Below are positions 1 through 8,008 of a DNA stretch of 64,000 bases, one piece after another (within the stretch, counting starts at the first letter, position 1; every line of letters begins with the position of its first letter). The notes under the pieces were generated by a model. It was not told the origin of the DNA and made no database searches. It saw only the letters and a list, made by a program, of their open reading frames with translations. The position numbers and the translations under genes were made by a program. The DNA lies in contig JAJFLQ010000021.1 of assembly GCA_021772615.1 (NCBI GenBank), positions 23,180-87,179 on the forward strand, written 5' to 3'. This DNA is from Verrucomicrobiota bacterium. Lineage in GTDB: Bacteria > Verrucomicrobiota > Lentisphaeria > JABSQK01 > JAJFLO01.

Positions 1-529
1 TACTGGCAACGACGATATCGTCTGCGGTTGCCAAGCCGTTTTTCAGCAGCGGAGTTGCCGGCAGAAGCACGCTGGTCGGATAACATCCCGGACACGCTAT
101 CAGACTTGCGGACCTGAGTTTCGCACGATTCTTCTCCGGCAGGCCATATACAGCTTCTGTCAACAACGCGACCGCGGGATGGGCCTTGTTGTAGTGTTGT
201 TCGTATATAGTTGCGTCCTTCAGGCGAAAATCAGCACTCACATCAATCACGATCACGCCTTTCTGAAACAACGGTGCCGCATACTCCGCAGCCAGGCCGT
301 GCGGCACACAGAGAAAGGCAATCTCTGCCTGTTCTGCGATGCGGTCTACATCCGGTTCTACGAACCGTATGCCGTCAGCACTGTGTCGCGGATTCACCTC
401 CGACAACGTCTTTCCGGCGTGTTCCCGTGAGGTTACGCAGGTAATCTCGACGTTCGGGTGCCGTAGTAACAGACGCAACAACTCGTCGCCGGTATACCCG
501 GCCGCACCGACAATCGCAATTTTCTTCAT
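1..529 (-). CDS. argC: N-acetyl-gamma-glutamyl-phosphate reductase (N-terminal part, runs off the window)
   Basis: ArgC makes N-acetylglutamate semialdehyde from N-acetylglutamyl phosphate with NADPH, the third step of arginine synthesis, in the cytoplasm. The reverse strand reads KIAIVGAAGYTGDELLRLL at the N-terminus, the NADP-binding Rossmann GxxGYxGxEL motif of this family. Near the window edge it has ACPGCYPTS, which holds the active-site cysteine. About 176 residues are present of a usual 310-350; the C-terminus lies beyond base 1. Two ATGs are adjacent (532 and 529). A strong AAGGAGG lies 7 bases before the second, so 529 is preferred. It is downstream of rpsI on the same strand, but a terminator lies between them, so it may have its own promoter. 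Confidence 0.93.
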   Translation of the reverse strand, partial: MKKIAIVGAAGYTGDELLRLLLRHPNVEITCVTSREHAGKTLSEVNPRHSADGIRFVEPDVDRIAEQAEIAFLCVPHGLAAEYAAPLFQKGVIVIDVSADFRLKDATIYEQHYNKAHPAVALLTEAVYGLPEKNRAKLRSASLIACPGCYPTSVLLPATPLLKNGLATADDIVVAS

Positions 530-624
530 CATTCAACCTCCTTCACCGGTGGCGCTTTCCCCAATTTGTACGGCCCCGGCCCGTATGATAGGTCCGACGG
601 GCTGTTAGTGGGTTCGCGGAGAAA

Positions 625-660
625 CAAAAAAAACCCCGAAGTCGCAAGCGATTCGGGGTC
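625..660 (-). terminator. Rho-independent terminator after rpsI
   Basis: Read on the minus strand, ACCCCGAATCGC pairs with GCGACTTCGGGGT around a two-base TT loop, with one bulged base, and is followed directly by eight T. This is a textbook intrinsic terminator 28 bases after the rpsI stop codon. It separates the ribosomal protein operon from argC. Confidence 0.92.
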
Positions 661-687
661 AGGTAATACCAGGATGAGCTATGCCGC

Positions 688-1083
688 TTACCGTTTCGAG
701 AACTGAAACCGCTTTCTCGCACCGGGCTGGCCTGATTTCTTACGTTCTTTCACTCGCGCATCGCGTGTGAGCATGCCGCTTTCTTTCAGAACGCCCTTGT
801 AGTTGGGCTCGTTTTTGCATAACGCCCGCGCCAGTCCGTGCCGAATTGCTCCCGCCTGGCCGACCGTCCCACCGCCTTTTACCGTGACCTGAATATCGTA
901 GTGCTCGTTTGTTCCTGTCACCGTCAGGGGCTGCATGACATAGCCACGAATCGATTCAGTCGGGAAGTACTTGTCGAACGCCACCCGGTTGACCTTGATG
1001 TTGCCGTTTCCCGGTCGAATACGAACCTGCGCCGCCGCTTCTTTCCGCCGGCCGGTTGCCCATATCGTGTCCTGATCTGCCAT
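688..1083 (-). CDS. rpsI: 30S ribosomal protein S9
   Basis: S9 (uS9) sits in the head of the small ribosomal subunit; its C-terminal tail reaches the P-site tRNA. The 131-residue product has the family's opening WATGRRKEAAAQVRI, the central TVKGGGTVGQAGAIRHGLAR and the basic tail ending RKRFQFSKR, whose terminal Lys-Arg contacts tRNA. The length is normal. It follows rplM by about 120 bases on the same strand, the classic L13-S9 operon, and is ended by the terminator at 625-660. Confidence 0.98.
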   Translation of the reverse strand: MADQDTIWATGRRKEAAAQVRIRPGNGNIKVNRVAFDKYFPTESIRGYVMQPLTVTGTNEHYDIQVTVKGGGTVGQAGAIRHGLARALCKNEPNYKGVLKESGMLTRDARVKERKKSGQPGARKRFQFSKR

Positions 1084-1203
1084 GATTTTTGGTTCCTCGA
1101 TAGTGCGGCGCCGAAATTATCGGTACCGCTGATGCTCTCTTCTGCTCCGCGTATCGCGTGGGTGCAATCGCCAGCCTGCTTTATATCCTTAAATCTCGAC
1201 GTC

Positions 1204-1641
1204 TTACGACTGCTGCAACGTCATTACTGTCGGCTTCTGGGCCTCATGGGGGTGCACATCGCCTGCGTACACCTTCAGCTTCCGCAGCTGTTGCCGGGAG
1301 AGTCGATTTCGCGGCATCATACCCTTGACTGCGTCGCGAATCAGCCGCGTTGGGGTGCGTTCGCGGATAACGTCGGCCGTGCGTACCCTGAGGCCGCCCA
1401 TAAAACCACTGTAGTCCTGATACGTTTTCGCAGTATTCTTGTTGCCGGTTAAAGCCACTTTCTCGGCATTTATGACGATCACAAAGTCACCCGTATCAAT
1501 ATGGGGCGTGTAGGTCGCTTTCTGCCGGCCGCGCAATGTATTGGCAATCTCAACCGCGAGTCTGCCCAGGATCTTATTCTCAGCGTCTACGATAAACCAG
1601 TTCCGCTGTACCTCGTCTACATTTGGCAAGTACGTTTTCAT
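1204..1641 (-). CDS. rplM: 50S ribosomal protein L13
   Basis: L13 (uL13) is an early assembly protein of the large ribosomal subunit. The 145-residue product starts MKTYLPN and contains WFIVDAENKILGRLAVEIA, YTPHIDTGDFVIVINAEKV and GMMPRNRLSRQQLRKLKVY, all typical of L13. An upstream in-frame ATG at 1674 would add 11 residues not found in the family, so 1641 is chosen; no clear ribosome binding site precedes it. First gene of the rplM-rpsI operon, divergent from rnr. Confidence 0.97.
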   Translation of the reverse strand: MKTYLPNVDEVQRNWFIVDAENKILGRLAVEIANTLRGRQKATYTPHIDTGDFVIVINAEKVALTGNKNTAKTYQDYSGFMGGLRVRTADVIRERTPTRLIRDAVKGMMPRNRLSRQQLRKLKVYAGDVHPHEAQKPTVMTLQQS

Positions 1642-1689
1642 AATAGTATTGTGTCTGGTACACCTTTGTGTCATTGATTTAAAACCCGA

Positions 1690-1717
1690 ACATTAGAGCG
1701 AAACGTAATGATTGCAA
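1690..1717 (-). promoter_or_regulatory. Likely sigma-70-type promoter of rplM-rpsI
   Basis: On the minus strand a -35 box TTGCAA (1717-1712) and a -10 box TAATGT (1695-1690) are 16 bases apart, in the AT-rich gap between rplM and rnr. It would give a leader of about 45 bases before the rplM ATG at 1641. Recognised by match to consensus only. Confidence 0.5.
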
Positions 1718-1766
1718 TTCAAATTCACAAATTATTTCTCCTTTACGTCGCGGACTTCGAGCAATT

Positions 1767-1794
1767 TTGCATTAATTAAACGGGTTGGTATAGT
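1767..1794 (+). promoter_or_regulatory. Likely sigma-70-type promoter of rnr operon
   Basis: A -35 box TTGCAT (1767-1772) and a -10 box TATAGT (1789-1794) are 16 bases apart. Transcription would start near 1801, so the ATG at 1800 would be at or before the 5' end. This supports 1851 as the real rnr start. Confidence 0.5.
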
Positions 1795-1850
1795 GTGACA
1801 TGCCTGTGTTCAGCAGGGAAACACCACCATTAAAGAGAGGAAGTTTCAGC

Positions 1851-4070
1851 ATGGGAAACATCCCGAAACCCGGCGTTGCCGAAATTACACCAGAGAACGT
1901 CATCGACGTCATGTCTGCTCCGGCCTATCGTCCACTCGAGGTGCCGGAGCTACTTGCAGCCATGGGGCTGAAGCGGAAGCACGCAAAACCTCTGCAGCAA
2001 GTTCTGGATGATCTGCTGGCAGCTGGTAGAATCGTACTCCTGCGTCACAAGGGGTATGTTTGCTGCGAAAGCGCTGATTTACTGGTAGGCACCATACGCT
2101 TTACCCGGTCGGGTAAGGCATTCGTCATCGACCTGGATGGACGCCGGGAAGCGTTTATCGCGAAGAAAAACACAAGTACCGCATTCCCCGGCGACCGCGT
2201 ACTTGTGCGCCTCCATCGCCGTGTGCCGGGGCGTACCACGGGCCGCAGCTCCAGTGCCGAGGGTACAGTGATTCGGATCATCGAACGGCGGACGGAGATG
2301 ATGTCCGGTACGCTAAGAAAGATGCGCCGCGTGTTCTTCGTCGAGCCGCTGCGACCGGATTTTTCACGCGATATTCTGGTTGCGGACATCGGTTCGGCAC
2401 TGGTCGGCGACAGGGTGACGGTGCGTTTGACCGAATGGACCGACCCAAGGATGAATCCAGAGGGCGACATTGTTGATGTGCTGGGGCACGCCGATGATCC
2501 ATCGATCGACACGGAATCCGTCATTCATTCCTACGGCTTGTCGACGTCGTTCTCTCCTGACGCGATGCGCGAAAGCCAGAGGCAAACGATCACCGACAGG
2601 GATTTCTCCGACCGGCTCGATTTTCGCAAACGGTACGTCTTTACCATTGATCCCGATACGGCGCGGGACTACGACGACGCGATTTCGCTGGAGAAGACCT
2701 CCGGCGGCAAGTGGCTGCTCGGTGTACACATTGCCGATGCCGCTCATTTCATCAAGCAGGGCTCGAAGCTGGACAAGGCCGCCCTGGAGCGCGCAACCAG
2801 CACCTACTTCACGGACTCTGTGTTGCCGATGTTGCCCGAATCGTTGTCGAACGATTTGTGCAGTCTTCGTGCCGACCGCGACCGTCTCACGTTGTCGGTA
2901 TTAATCCGTGTTGACGATGCGGGCAGCATCGACAAGGTCACCTTCGGCGAATCCGTGATCCGCAATCGGGTCAGATTGACATATGGCCAGGCGTTACAGG
3001 CGATACAGCTGCCGGACGGCGCGGCGATGCCCGAGGCGGGGCTGGACAGGCGCGGTGTGCGTAAGGTAAAGCGATTGCATGCTTTCGCTCAGCGGTTTCG
3101 TAAGAAGCGGCTCAGGGACGGGGCACTCGACATGTCGATACCAGAGGTTCGCGTAGAAACCGACGAAGACGGCCACATTTCCGCAATCCACCCAGTTGTA
3201 AATGATGTTGCCCACCAAGCCATAGAAGAATGTATGTTGCTCGCCAACGAGCAGGTGAGTCGTGAGTTGACCCGGCGCAATGTCACGTTCCTGCATCGCA
3301 TTCACGATGAGCCGGATCCACAACGCCTGGCGGACCTGGAAGAACTCCTGCTCGTTGCCGGATTCGAGACCGGCGACCTCACCGACCGAAAGAATATACT
3401 GCGGCTCTTGCGGGATATTTCGCGTATGGACTATCCCTATGCCTGGTATACACAGGTACTGAGGTCCCTGAAAAAGGCCGAGTATTCGATTTCGCCTATC
3501 GGGCATTACGGCCTGGCGAAGTCGCACTACTGTCACTTTACCTCACCGATTCGCCGCTATCCCGATCTGGTGAATCACCGTATTCTCAAAGCCTTGTTGC
3601 GAAAAAAGCCCATTCCGTATACTAAGACCGCCCTGGCGGAGCTTGCCAGGCATTGTTCCGAGCGTGAGGTGATCTCTACTGGCGCGGAACGGGATCTGGT
3701 GGAACTCAAGATCATGCGCTTTTTTCGTGATCAACTGAACAGCGGCAACTTGCAGCAGTTTCATGCTATCGTAGTTGGTGTGGGAAATTTTGGTTTGTCG
3801 GTTGATCTGCCGGAGGTACAGGCGCGCGGCCTCGTGCACGTCTCCATGCTTGCAAACGATTTCTTCGATTTTAATCCGGTTCGTAAAGAGCTTGTTGGCC
3901 GCGATACGGGTACCGTTTATGGAATTGGATCGAATGTGAAAGTGGTGATTGCGAAAATCAACGAAGACAGGCGATTTCTTGACTTTGTACCGGTTGCCGC
4001 GGAAAAGCGCGGTTCCAAGAGCAGCCGCAGAAAAAGACAGGGAAGGGGTCGCAGGAAAAACCGCAAATGA
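1851..4070 (+). CDS. rnr: Ribonuclease R (3'-5' exoribonuclease)
   Basis: RNase R degrades structured RNA from the 3' end and takes part in rRNA and tmRNA-linked quality control. From 1851 the product is 739 residues: an N-terminal winged helix (about 10-75), cold-shock-like OB domains (about 80-230), the RNB catalytic domain, and an S1 domain near the end followed by a very basic tail (KSSRRKRQGRGRRKNRK). The RNB metal site is seen as DPDTARDYDDAISL, with Asp267, Asp273, Asp275 and Asp276. HYCHFTSPIRRYPDLVNHR is the second RNB signature. The start at 1851 has AGAGGA 9 bases upstream and MGNIPK as first residues; the in-frame ATG at 1800 coincides with the predicted transcription start. Its stop overlaps the next gene (ATGA). 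Confidence 0.95.
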   Translation: MGNIPKPGVAEITPENVIDVMSAPAYRPLEVPELLAAMGLKRKHAKPLQQVLDDLLAAGRIVLLRHKGYVCCESADLLVGTIRFTRSGKAFVIDLDGRREAFIAKKNTSTAFPGDRVLVRLHRRVPGRTTGRSSSAEGTVIRIIERRTEMMSGTLRKMRRVFFVEPLRPDFSRDILVADIGSALVGDRVTVRLTEWTDPRMNPEGDIVDVLGHADDPSIDTESVIHSYGLSTSFSPDAMRESQRQTITDRDFSDRLDFRKRYVFTIDPDTARDYDDAISLEKTSGGKWLLGVHIADAAHFIKQGSKLDKAALERATSTYFTDSVLPMLPESLSNDLCSLRADRDRLTLSVLIRVDDAGSIDKVTFGESVIRNRVRLTYGQALQAIQLPDGAAMPEAGLDRRGVRKVKRLHAFAQRFRKKRLRDGALDMSIPEVRVETDEDGHISAIHPVVNDVAHQAIEECMLLANEQVSRELTRRNVTFLHRIHDEPDPQRLADLEELLLVAGFETGDLTDRKNILRLLRDISRMDYPYAWYTQVLRSLKKAEYSISPIGHYGLAKSHYCHFTSPIRRYPDLVNHRILKALLRKKPIPYTKTALAELARHCSEREVISTGAERDLVELKIMRFFRDQLNSGNLQQFHAIVVGVGNFGLSVDLPEVQARGLVHVSMLANDFFDFNPVRKELVGRDTGTVYGIGSNVKVVIAKINEDRRFLDFVPVAAEKRGSKSSRRKRQGRGRRKNRK

Positions 4071-5950
4071 CGTTCTCCGGGCACGATCCAGATACGCTGC
4101 CCACAGCTTGCGTCGGTATTACCGCAACCTGCCTTGCGGCAGGGGTGGCTGCGGGGCTGGCATTTCCCGAAACACGCACTATCGGCTGCGCCGTGCCGGC
4201 GTTGGTCACCGCCTGTGCGTTTGCCATCCTCGCATGGCGTTGGTCTCGATGCGTCACGCCTGGCCCGAGTGGCGCCACCGCCGGCGATACGGCGCTTTTT
4301 CCAGCAACGGCATCGATACTGAATCGTGTGCCGGGCGCAGACGACGGCGAATGGATTGTCAGCCGTTTTCGGATCGTGGCGGCACCCGTAGCGGGTTTGT
4401 GTGGAGGACTGTTTCTGTTCGTGGTTTCCCTGCTTGCACTTCGGGCCGGGTGGCATGAATATTCCGCGCCGGGATTCCGGCGGCCCGCTGCGGCCGGTGT
4501 CGCCGTCCTCTTGGCGTTGGCCTGTCTTATTCCGGGCAGCTACCTCTACGGCGCGTCCCACGAAAGCAGATATCGCTGGCTGCGCCCTACAGCTGCGTGG
4601 TTGAAATTCGCCGCCGTGGTGTTTGCTGCGGCTGCCGGTGCGCACCTCCTCAACTATGGCGGTTTCACAGGGTGGGACCACCGCTTTTCGCATCTCGTTC
4701 TCGTTGTCACCGCGATGCTTGGAGCGGAACTCCTGGTGAACGTCGTCATCGAGCGATTTCGACCGCGGCAACGCCCCGCCGGCGAACGTCCAGTGTTCGA
4801 GAGCCGCCTGTTGTCGATCCTTGCAGAGCCGGGAGGCATCGCTGCGAATATCGCGGATACGCTAAATTATCAGTTCGGCTTTAACGTCTCGGAAAGCTGG
4901 TGCTACCGCACCATCGAGAGGGCATTTATTCCCTATTGCATGCTTGCTGTGTTATTGTTGTATAGTCTGGATTGTGTCGTACAGGTCGACGCGAATCAGG
5001 CAGGAATCCGTGAACGGTTCGGCAAGCCGATATCCGACCGAATAATGGCGCCCGGCCTGTATCTGAAATTGCCGCGGCCATTCGAGTCGGTGAGGAAGAT
5101 TCCCGTCGGTACGGTGATGCGCACGGATATCGGATTTGTCGCAACTAGGGAATCGGACGATCACAGGGATAGTCATCGTCAGGCCGTATTGTGGAATGCG
5201 CCACATTATCACGCAGAGACGCGGTTTCTTGTTGCCGGCACGCAGGACGATAGTGCATCCATGCGCATCATTTCTGCTGCGATTCCAATCTTTTACTCGA
5301 TAGACGGCACGGAGGCGTTCAGCTACGCGTACAACTACCGCGACCCGGATGTTGCGCTGCAGAACCTCGCATCACGTGAAGTCCTCCTTTATCTGGGATC
5401 TGCAGACTACCACGGTCTGCTGGCTCGAGATCGGCTGGCTGCGCGTGATGAACTCGAGCGGCGCATTCGTGTTGCGGTCGCACGGGCCACGCCGCCGCTT
5501 GGCGTCACGATTTGTTCGGTAGGCCTCATGGACGTGCATCCACCGACCGCCATAGCTGACGCCTTCCAATCGGTCGGTGCGGTGCGTGAGCGTGAGCGCG
5601 GTCTTGTATTGGCGGCGTCGCGATACGCCGCGCAACAACGTGCCACAGGTGCGGCGCTGGGGGATCGTCAACGTCTCGAAGCGCAGGCCGAAAGCTTCCG
5701 CAAAAAGCGCATGTCGCTGGAAGGGCGGCAGCGTTACCTGCAGTACGCGACGGTCTACGAGCAGGCGCCAGCGGTTTTTCGCCACAGGATGTATCTCAAT
5801 GTATTGGAAGAAGAAAGCAGCGCCAATGCCAACGTAATCGTGGCCGCCGGCGCCCGCGAGGTTATTGTAGTCGATCTGAAAGCACAACGTCGCCCGGATT
5901 TGTTGAGGGATCTTGATTTCGGCCCTGATCCGCGCGCCAGCCAACCGTGA
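4067..5950 (+). CDS. Multi-pass membrane protein with C-terminal SPFH (band 7, HflK-like) domain
   Basis: SPFH proteins oligomerise at membranes and, as HflK/HflC, cage and modulate the FtsH protease. This 627-residue protein differs from plain HflK. The first 250 or so residues carry about five hydrophobic segments (for example LFLFVVSLLALRAG and VAVLLALACLIPGSYLYG). A further membrane segment (AVLLLYSLDCVV, about 290-303) leads into the SPFH domain (QAGIRERFGKPISDRIMAPG, about 310-500). An Ala/Arg/Glu-rich coiled-coil region follows (about 500-580). Its ATG overlaps the rnr stop by 4 bases, indicating translational coupling. It is the first of three consecutive SPFH genes. The exact role is not known; the domain call is firm, the function is inference. 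Confidence 0.8.
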   Translation: MTFSGHDPDTLPTACVGITATCLAAGVAAGLAFPETRTIGCAVPALVTACAFAILAWRWSRCVTPGPSGATAGDTALFPATASILNRVPGADDGEWIVSRFRIVAAPVAGLCGGLFLFVVSLLALRAGWHEYSAPGFRRPAAAGVAVLLALACLIPGSYLYGASHESRYRWLRPTAAWLKFAAVVFAAAAGAHLLNYGGFTGWDHRFSHLVLVVTAMLGAELLVNVVIERFRPRQRPAGERPVFESRLLSILAEPGGIAANIADTLNYQFGFNVSESWCYRTIERAFIPYCMLAVLLLYSLDCVVQVDANQAGIRERFGKPISDRIMAPGLYLKLPRPFESVRKIPVGTVMRTDIGFVATRESDDHRDSHRQAVLWNAPHYHAETRFLVAGTQDDSASMRIISAAIPIFYSIDGTEAFSYAYNYRDPDVALQNLASREVLLYLGSADYHGLLARDRLAARDELERRIRVAVARATPPLGVTICSVGLMDVHPPTAIADAFQSVGAVRERERGLVLAASRYAAQQRATGAALGDRQRLEAQAESFRKKRMSLEGRQRYLQYATVYEQAPAVFRHRMYLNVLEEESSANANVIVAAGAREVIVVDLKAQRRPDLLRDLDFGPDPRASQP

Positions 5951-5957
5951 TTCCTCT

Positions 5958-6905
5958 ATGAAGAAAGCAACCCGCCATTGGCCTTCGCTTGTTGTCGCCG
6001 CATTCGTCCTGCTTGTCGTTGCGACCGCACTCATGACGTTCCGTGTGCACCACACTGAGCACGCCGTGATCCTTCGCTTCGGTGAGCCGATGACGAATCG
6101 CGCTCTGGCGCCGGGTCTACACATGAAATGGCCGTTCGAGTCGGTGTGGCGCATCGACAATCGCATCCGTTGTTTCGACGGCGACGAGGCAGCGCTCGAG
6201 GAAGTGTTTACTGCCGACGAAAAGAATCTTCTAATCAGCGTCTATATCGGCTGGCGTGTCGCCGACGACCAGGTGATCACGTTTCTCAACACCGTTCAGA
6301 ATACAGACCGCGCAGAGGAACATCTTGCCGCGCTGCTGCGCAGCTACAAGAACGGTGTGCTCGGCCAGTATCGATTGGAGGACTTGATCAACGCCGATCC
6401 CGCCCACGTGCGCATCGCCGAGATCGAAGCGAAGATGTTGGAGATGATTCGACGCGAGGCCGCAGCGCTATTCGGGATCGACGTTGCTTTCCTGGGTATC
6501 CGTCAGATCGGGTTTCCAGAGGCAATCACCGATGCTGTGTTCGAGCGGATGAAAGCCGAACGCGAAACCGTAGCACAAGCCATATTGACTGCGGGCGAGT
6601 CCGAGGCCATGCGCATACGGGCCGAATCAGACAGTGAGCGCGAGATACTGCTGGCAACAGCCGAAGGCGACGCCACGCGTATCCGTGCGGAGGGCGATGC
6701 CGAGGCAGCAAAGAATTATGCCGTCTTTCAGCGTAACCCGGAGCTCGCTGTTTTTCTGCGCAAACTTGACTCGTTGCGCCGCACGCTGTCCGAAAAGACC
6801 ACCTTGATTCTGGATACGGATACAGTGCCGTATGATCTCCTGGACGAAGACGCGCTGGCGAGACCACCGGAGCCGTCTCCGCAGCCGGCCGCGGAGGCAA
6901 GATGA
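5958..6905 (+). CDS. HflC-like SPFH membrane protein
   Basis: The 315-residue product has one N-terminal membrane anchor (SLVVAAFVLLVVATALMTF) and then a full SPFH domain beginning EHAVILRFGEPMTNRALAPG and LHMKWPFESVWRID. This is very like HflC, whose E. coli form is 334 residues. The later part (FERMKAERETVAQ, then repeats of AE-rich helix such as IRAESDSEREILLATAEGDA) is the HflC coiled-coil stalk. In HflKC complexes this subunit alternates with HflK around FtsH; no ftsH lies in the window. Start 5958 (MKKATRHW) is chosen because 5913 would overlap the previous gene and precede the membrane anchor with a non-family stretch. It overlaps the next gene by ATGA. Confidence 0.85.
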   Translation: MKKATRHWPSLVVAAFVLLVVATALMTFRVHHTEHAVILRFGEPMTNRALAPGLHMKWPFESVWRIDNRIRCFDGDEAALEEVFTADEKNLLISVYIGWRVADDQVITFLNTVQNTDRAEEHLAALLRSYKNGVLGQYRLEDLINADPAHVRIAEIEAKMLEMIRREAAALFGIDVAFLGIRQIGFPEAITDAVFERMKAERETVAQAILTAGESEAMRIRAESDSEREILLATAEGDATRIRAEGDAEAAKNYAVFQRNPELAVFLRKLDSLRRTLSEKTTLILDTDTVPYDLLDEDALARPPEPSPQPAAEAR

Positions 6906-7978
6906 CGATGACTCAGGGGGCCAACGACGTGACTGACAATTCCGCCCGTCATGCCCCGGGCGCCGCCGCGTTGCAGCGAACCCTATCAAGGCTCTTTGTC
7001 GGCATTCGCCTGTTTCTCGTACTCATGTTGGCGCTGTACGCGGTATCCGGCATTTTTGTTGTCGGTCCGGACGAACAGGCATTCGTTGTTCGCCTTGGTA
7101 AAGTCCGCGGGGACACCGCAGGTGAACAAGTATTTGCCAGTGGGTCATGGCATTGGGCATTTCCACGGCCCATTGACGAAGTGGTGCGGTTTCCCGCAGA
7201 TCAAGCACGAGTCGTGCGCTCCACGAATTTCTGGTTCGACGAGTCCGCTGCGGCGTTAGAAGATGAACATGCTCGCATGCGGCGGGCGCCGATGGTACCG
7301 GGGGTCGCCGGTTATCTGGTGACGGGTGATTACAATATTGTTCACGCAAAATGGAGTTTACACTATCGCATCGTAGACCCGGTGTTGTACTATTCGCGTT
7401 TTCGCGATCCTGAGATGCTGATCCGCAATGAATTGGACAATGCGGTCCTGGTCGCCGTTGCTGCTGCGAATATTACCACTGTTTTGTACCATGGCGCCGA
7501 GCAGCTTCGGCTCGCGGCACAGGACCGCGTTCGGCACCGGCTCGCACAGCTGGATGTCGGTGTGACGGTATCAAACGTGACCTACGACGCCAGGCAGCCC
7601 CCGCACGCCGTCGCCGCTGCTTTCGGGCTTGCTGCCGAGGCCGGGCAAAACCGTCGGCAGAAGGTCGACGAAGCTCGCGGCCATGGCGACCGTCTTTTGC
7701 GGCTCACTCGCGGTGAATGCTCGGCCACCATTGCCGAGGCCAAAGGCTACAAGCAAAGAATTATTGCCTCCACGGAAGCGGACGCGTCATACTTTCTGAA
7801 GGTTCTGGATGAATACGACAGATCACCGGAATCGATGTTAATGACGCTTCACGCCGATGCCGTGGACGAGGTGCTTGAGCGCGTCGGGCGCGTATTCGTC
7901 ATTCATTCGGACAAGAGCGGCAAGGGGCAGGAAATTCGCCTACTGCTTGACTCCGATGGCGTCAGAGCCGAATTTTGA
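6902..7978 (+). CDS. HflK-like SPFH membrane protein
   Basis: The 358-residue product has a cytoplasmic N-terminus of about 35 residues, one membrane segment (LFLVLMLALYAVSGIFVV) and an SPFH domain starting with VGPDEQAFVVRLGKV and continuing to about residue 240. YNIVHAKWSLHYRIVDPVLY is the HflK-type strand pattern. A coiled-coil tail follows (QKVDEARGHGDRLLRLTRG, EAKGYKQRIIASTEADASYF). It probably forms a hetero-oligomer with the HflC-like protein encoded immediately before it (ATGA overlap, GAGG ribosome site in the preceding gene). A second ATG two codons in (6908) is an equally possible start. The gene order C then K is the reverse of E. coli. Confidence 0.82.
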   Translation: MTMTQGANDVTDNSARHAPGAAALQRTLSRLFVGIRLFLVLMLALYAVSGIFVVGPDEQAFVVRLGKVRGDTAGEQVFASGSWHWAFPRPIDEVVRFPADQARVVRSTNFWFDESAAALEDEHARMRRAPMVPGVAGYLVTGDYNIVHAKWSLHYRIVDPVLYYSRFRDPEMLIRNELDNAVLVAVAAANITTVLYHGAEQLRLAAQDRVRHRLAQLDVGVTVSNVTYDARQPPHAVAAAFGLAAEAGQNRRQKVDEARGHGDRLLRLTRGECSATIAEAKGYKQRIIASTEADASYFLKVLDEYDRSPESMLMTLHADAVDEVLERVGRVFVIHSDKSGKGQEIRLLLDSDGVRAEF

Positions 7979-8008
7979 CATTGCGGGCGGCGGGAGATCC
8001 ACACATCC

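Noticed and set aside
1693..1728. Possible 11-residue leader peptide (GTG start with AAAGGAG upstream) before rplM
   Set aside because: It lies across the predicted rplM promoter, so would not be on that transcript; no regulatory hairpin follows.
1800..1850. N-terminal extension of rnr from ATG 1800
   Set aside because: The ATG coincides with the predicted transcription start; ATG 1851 has a proper ribosome site.
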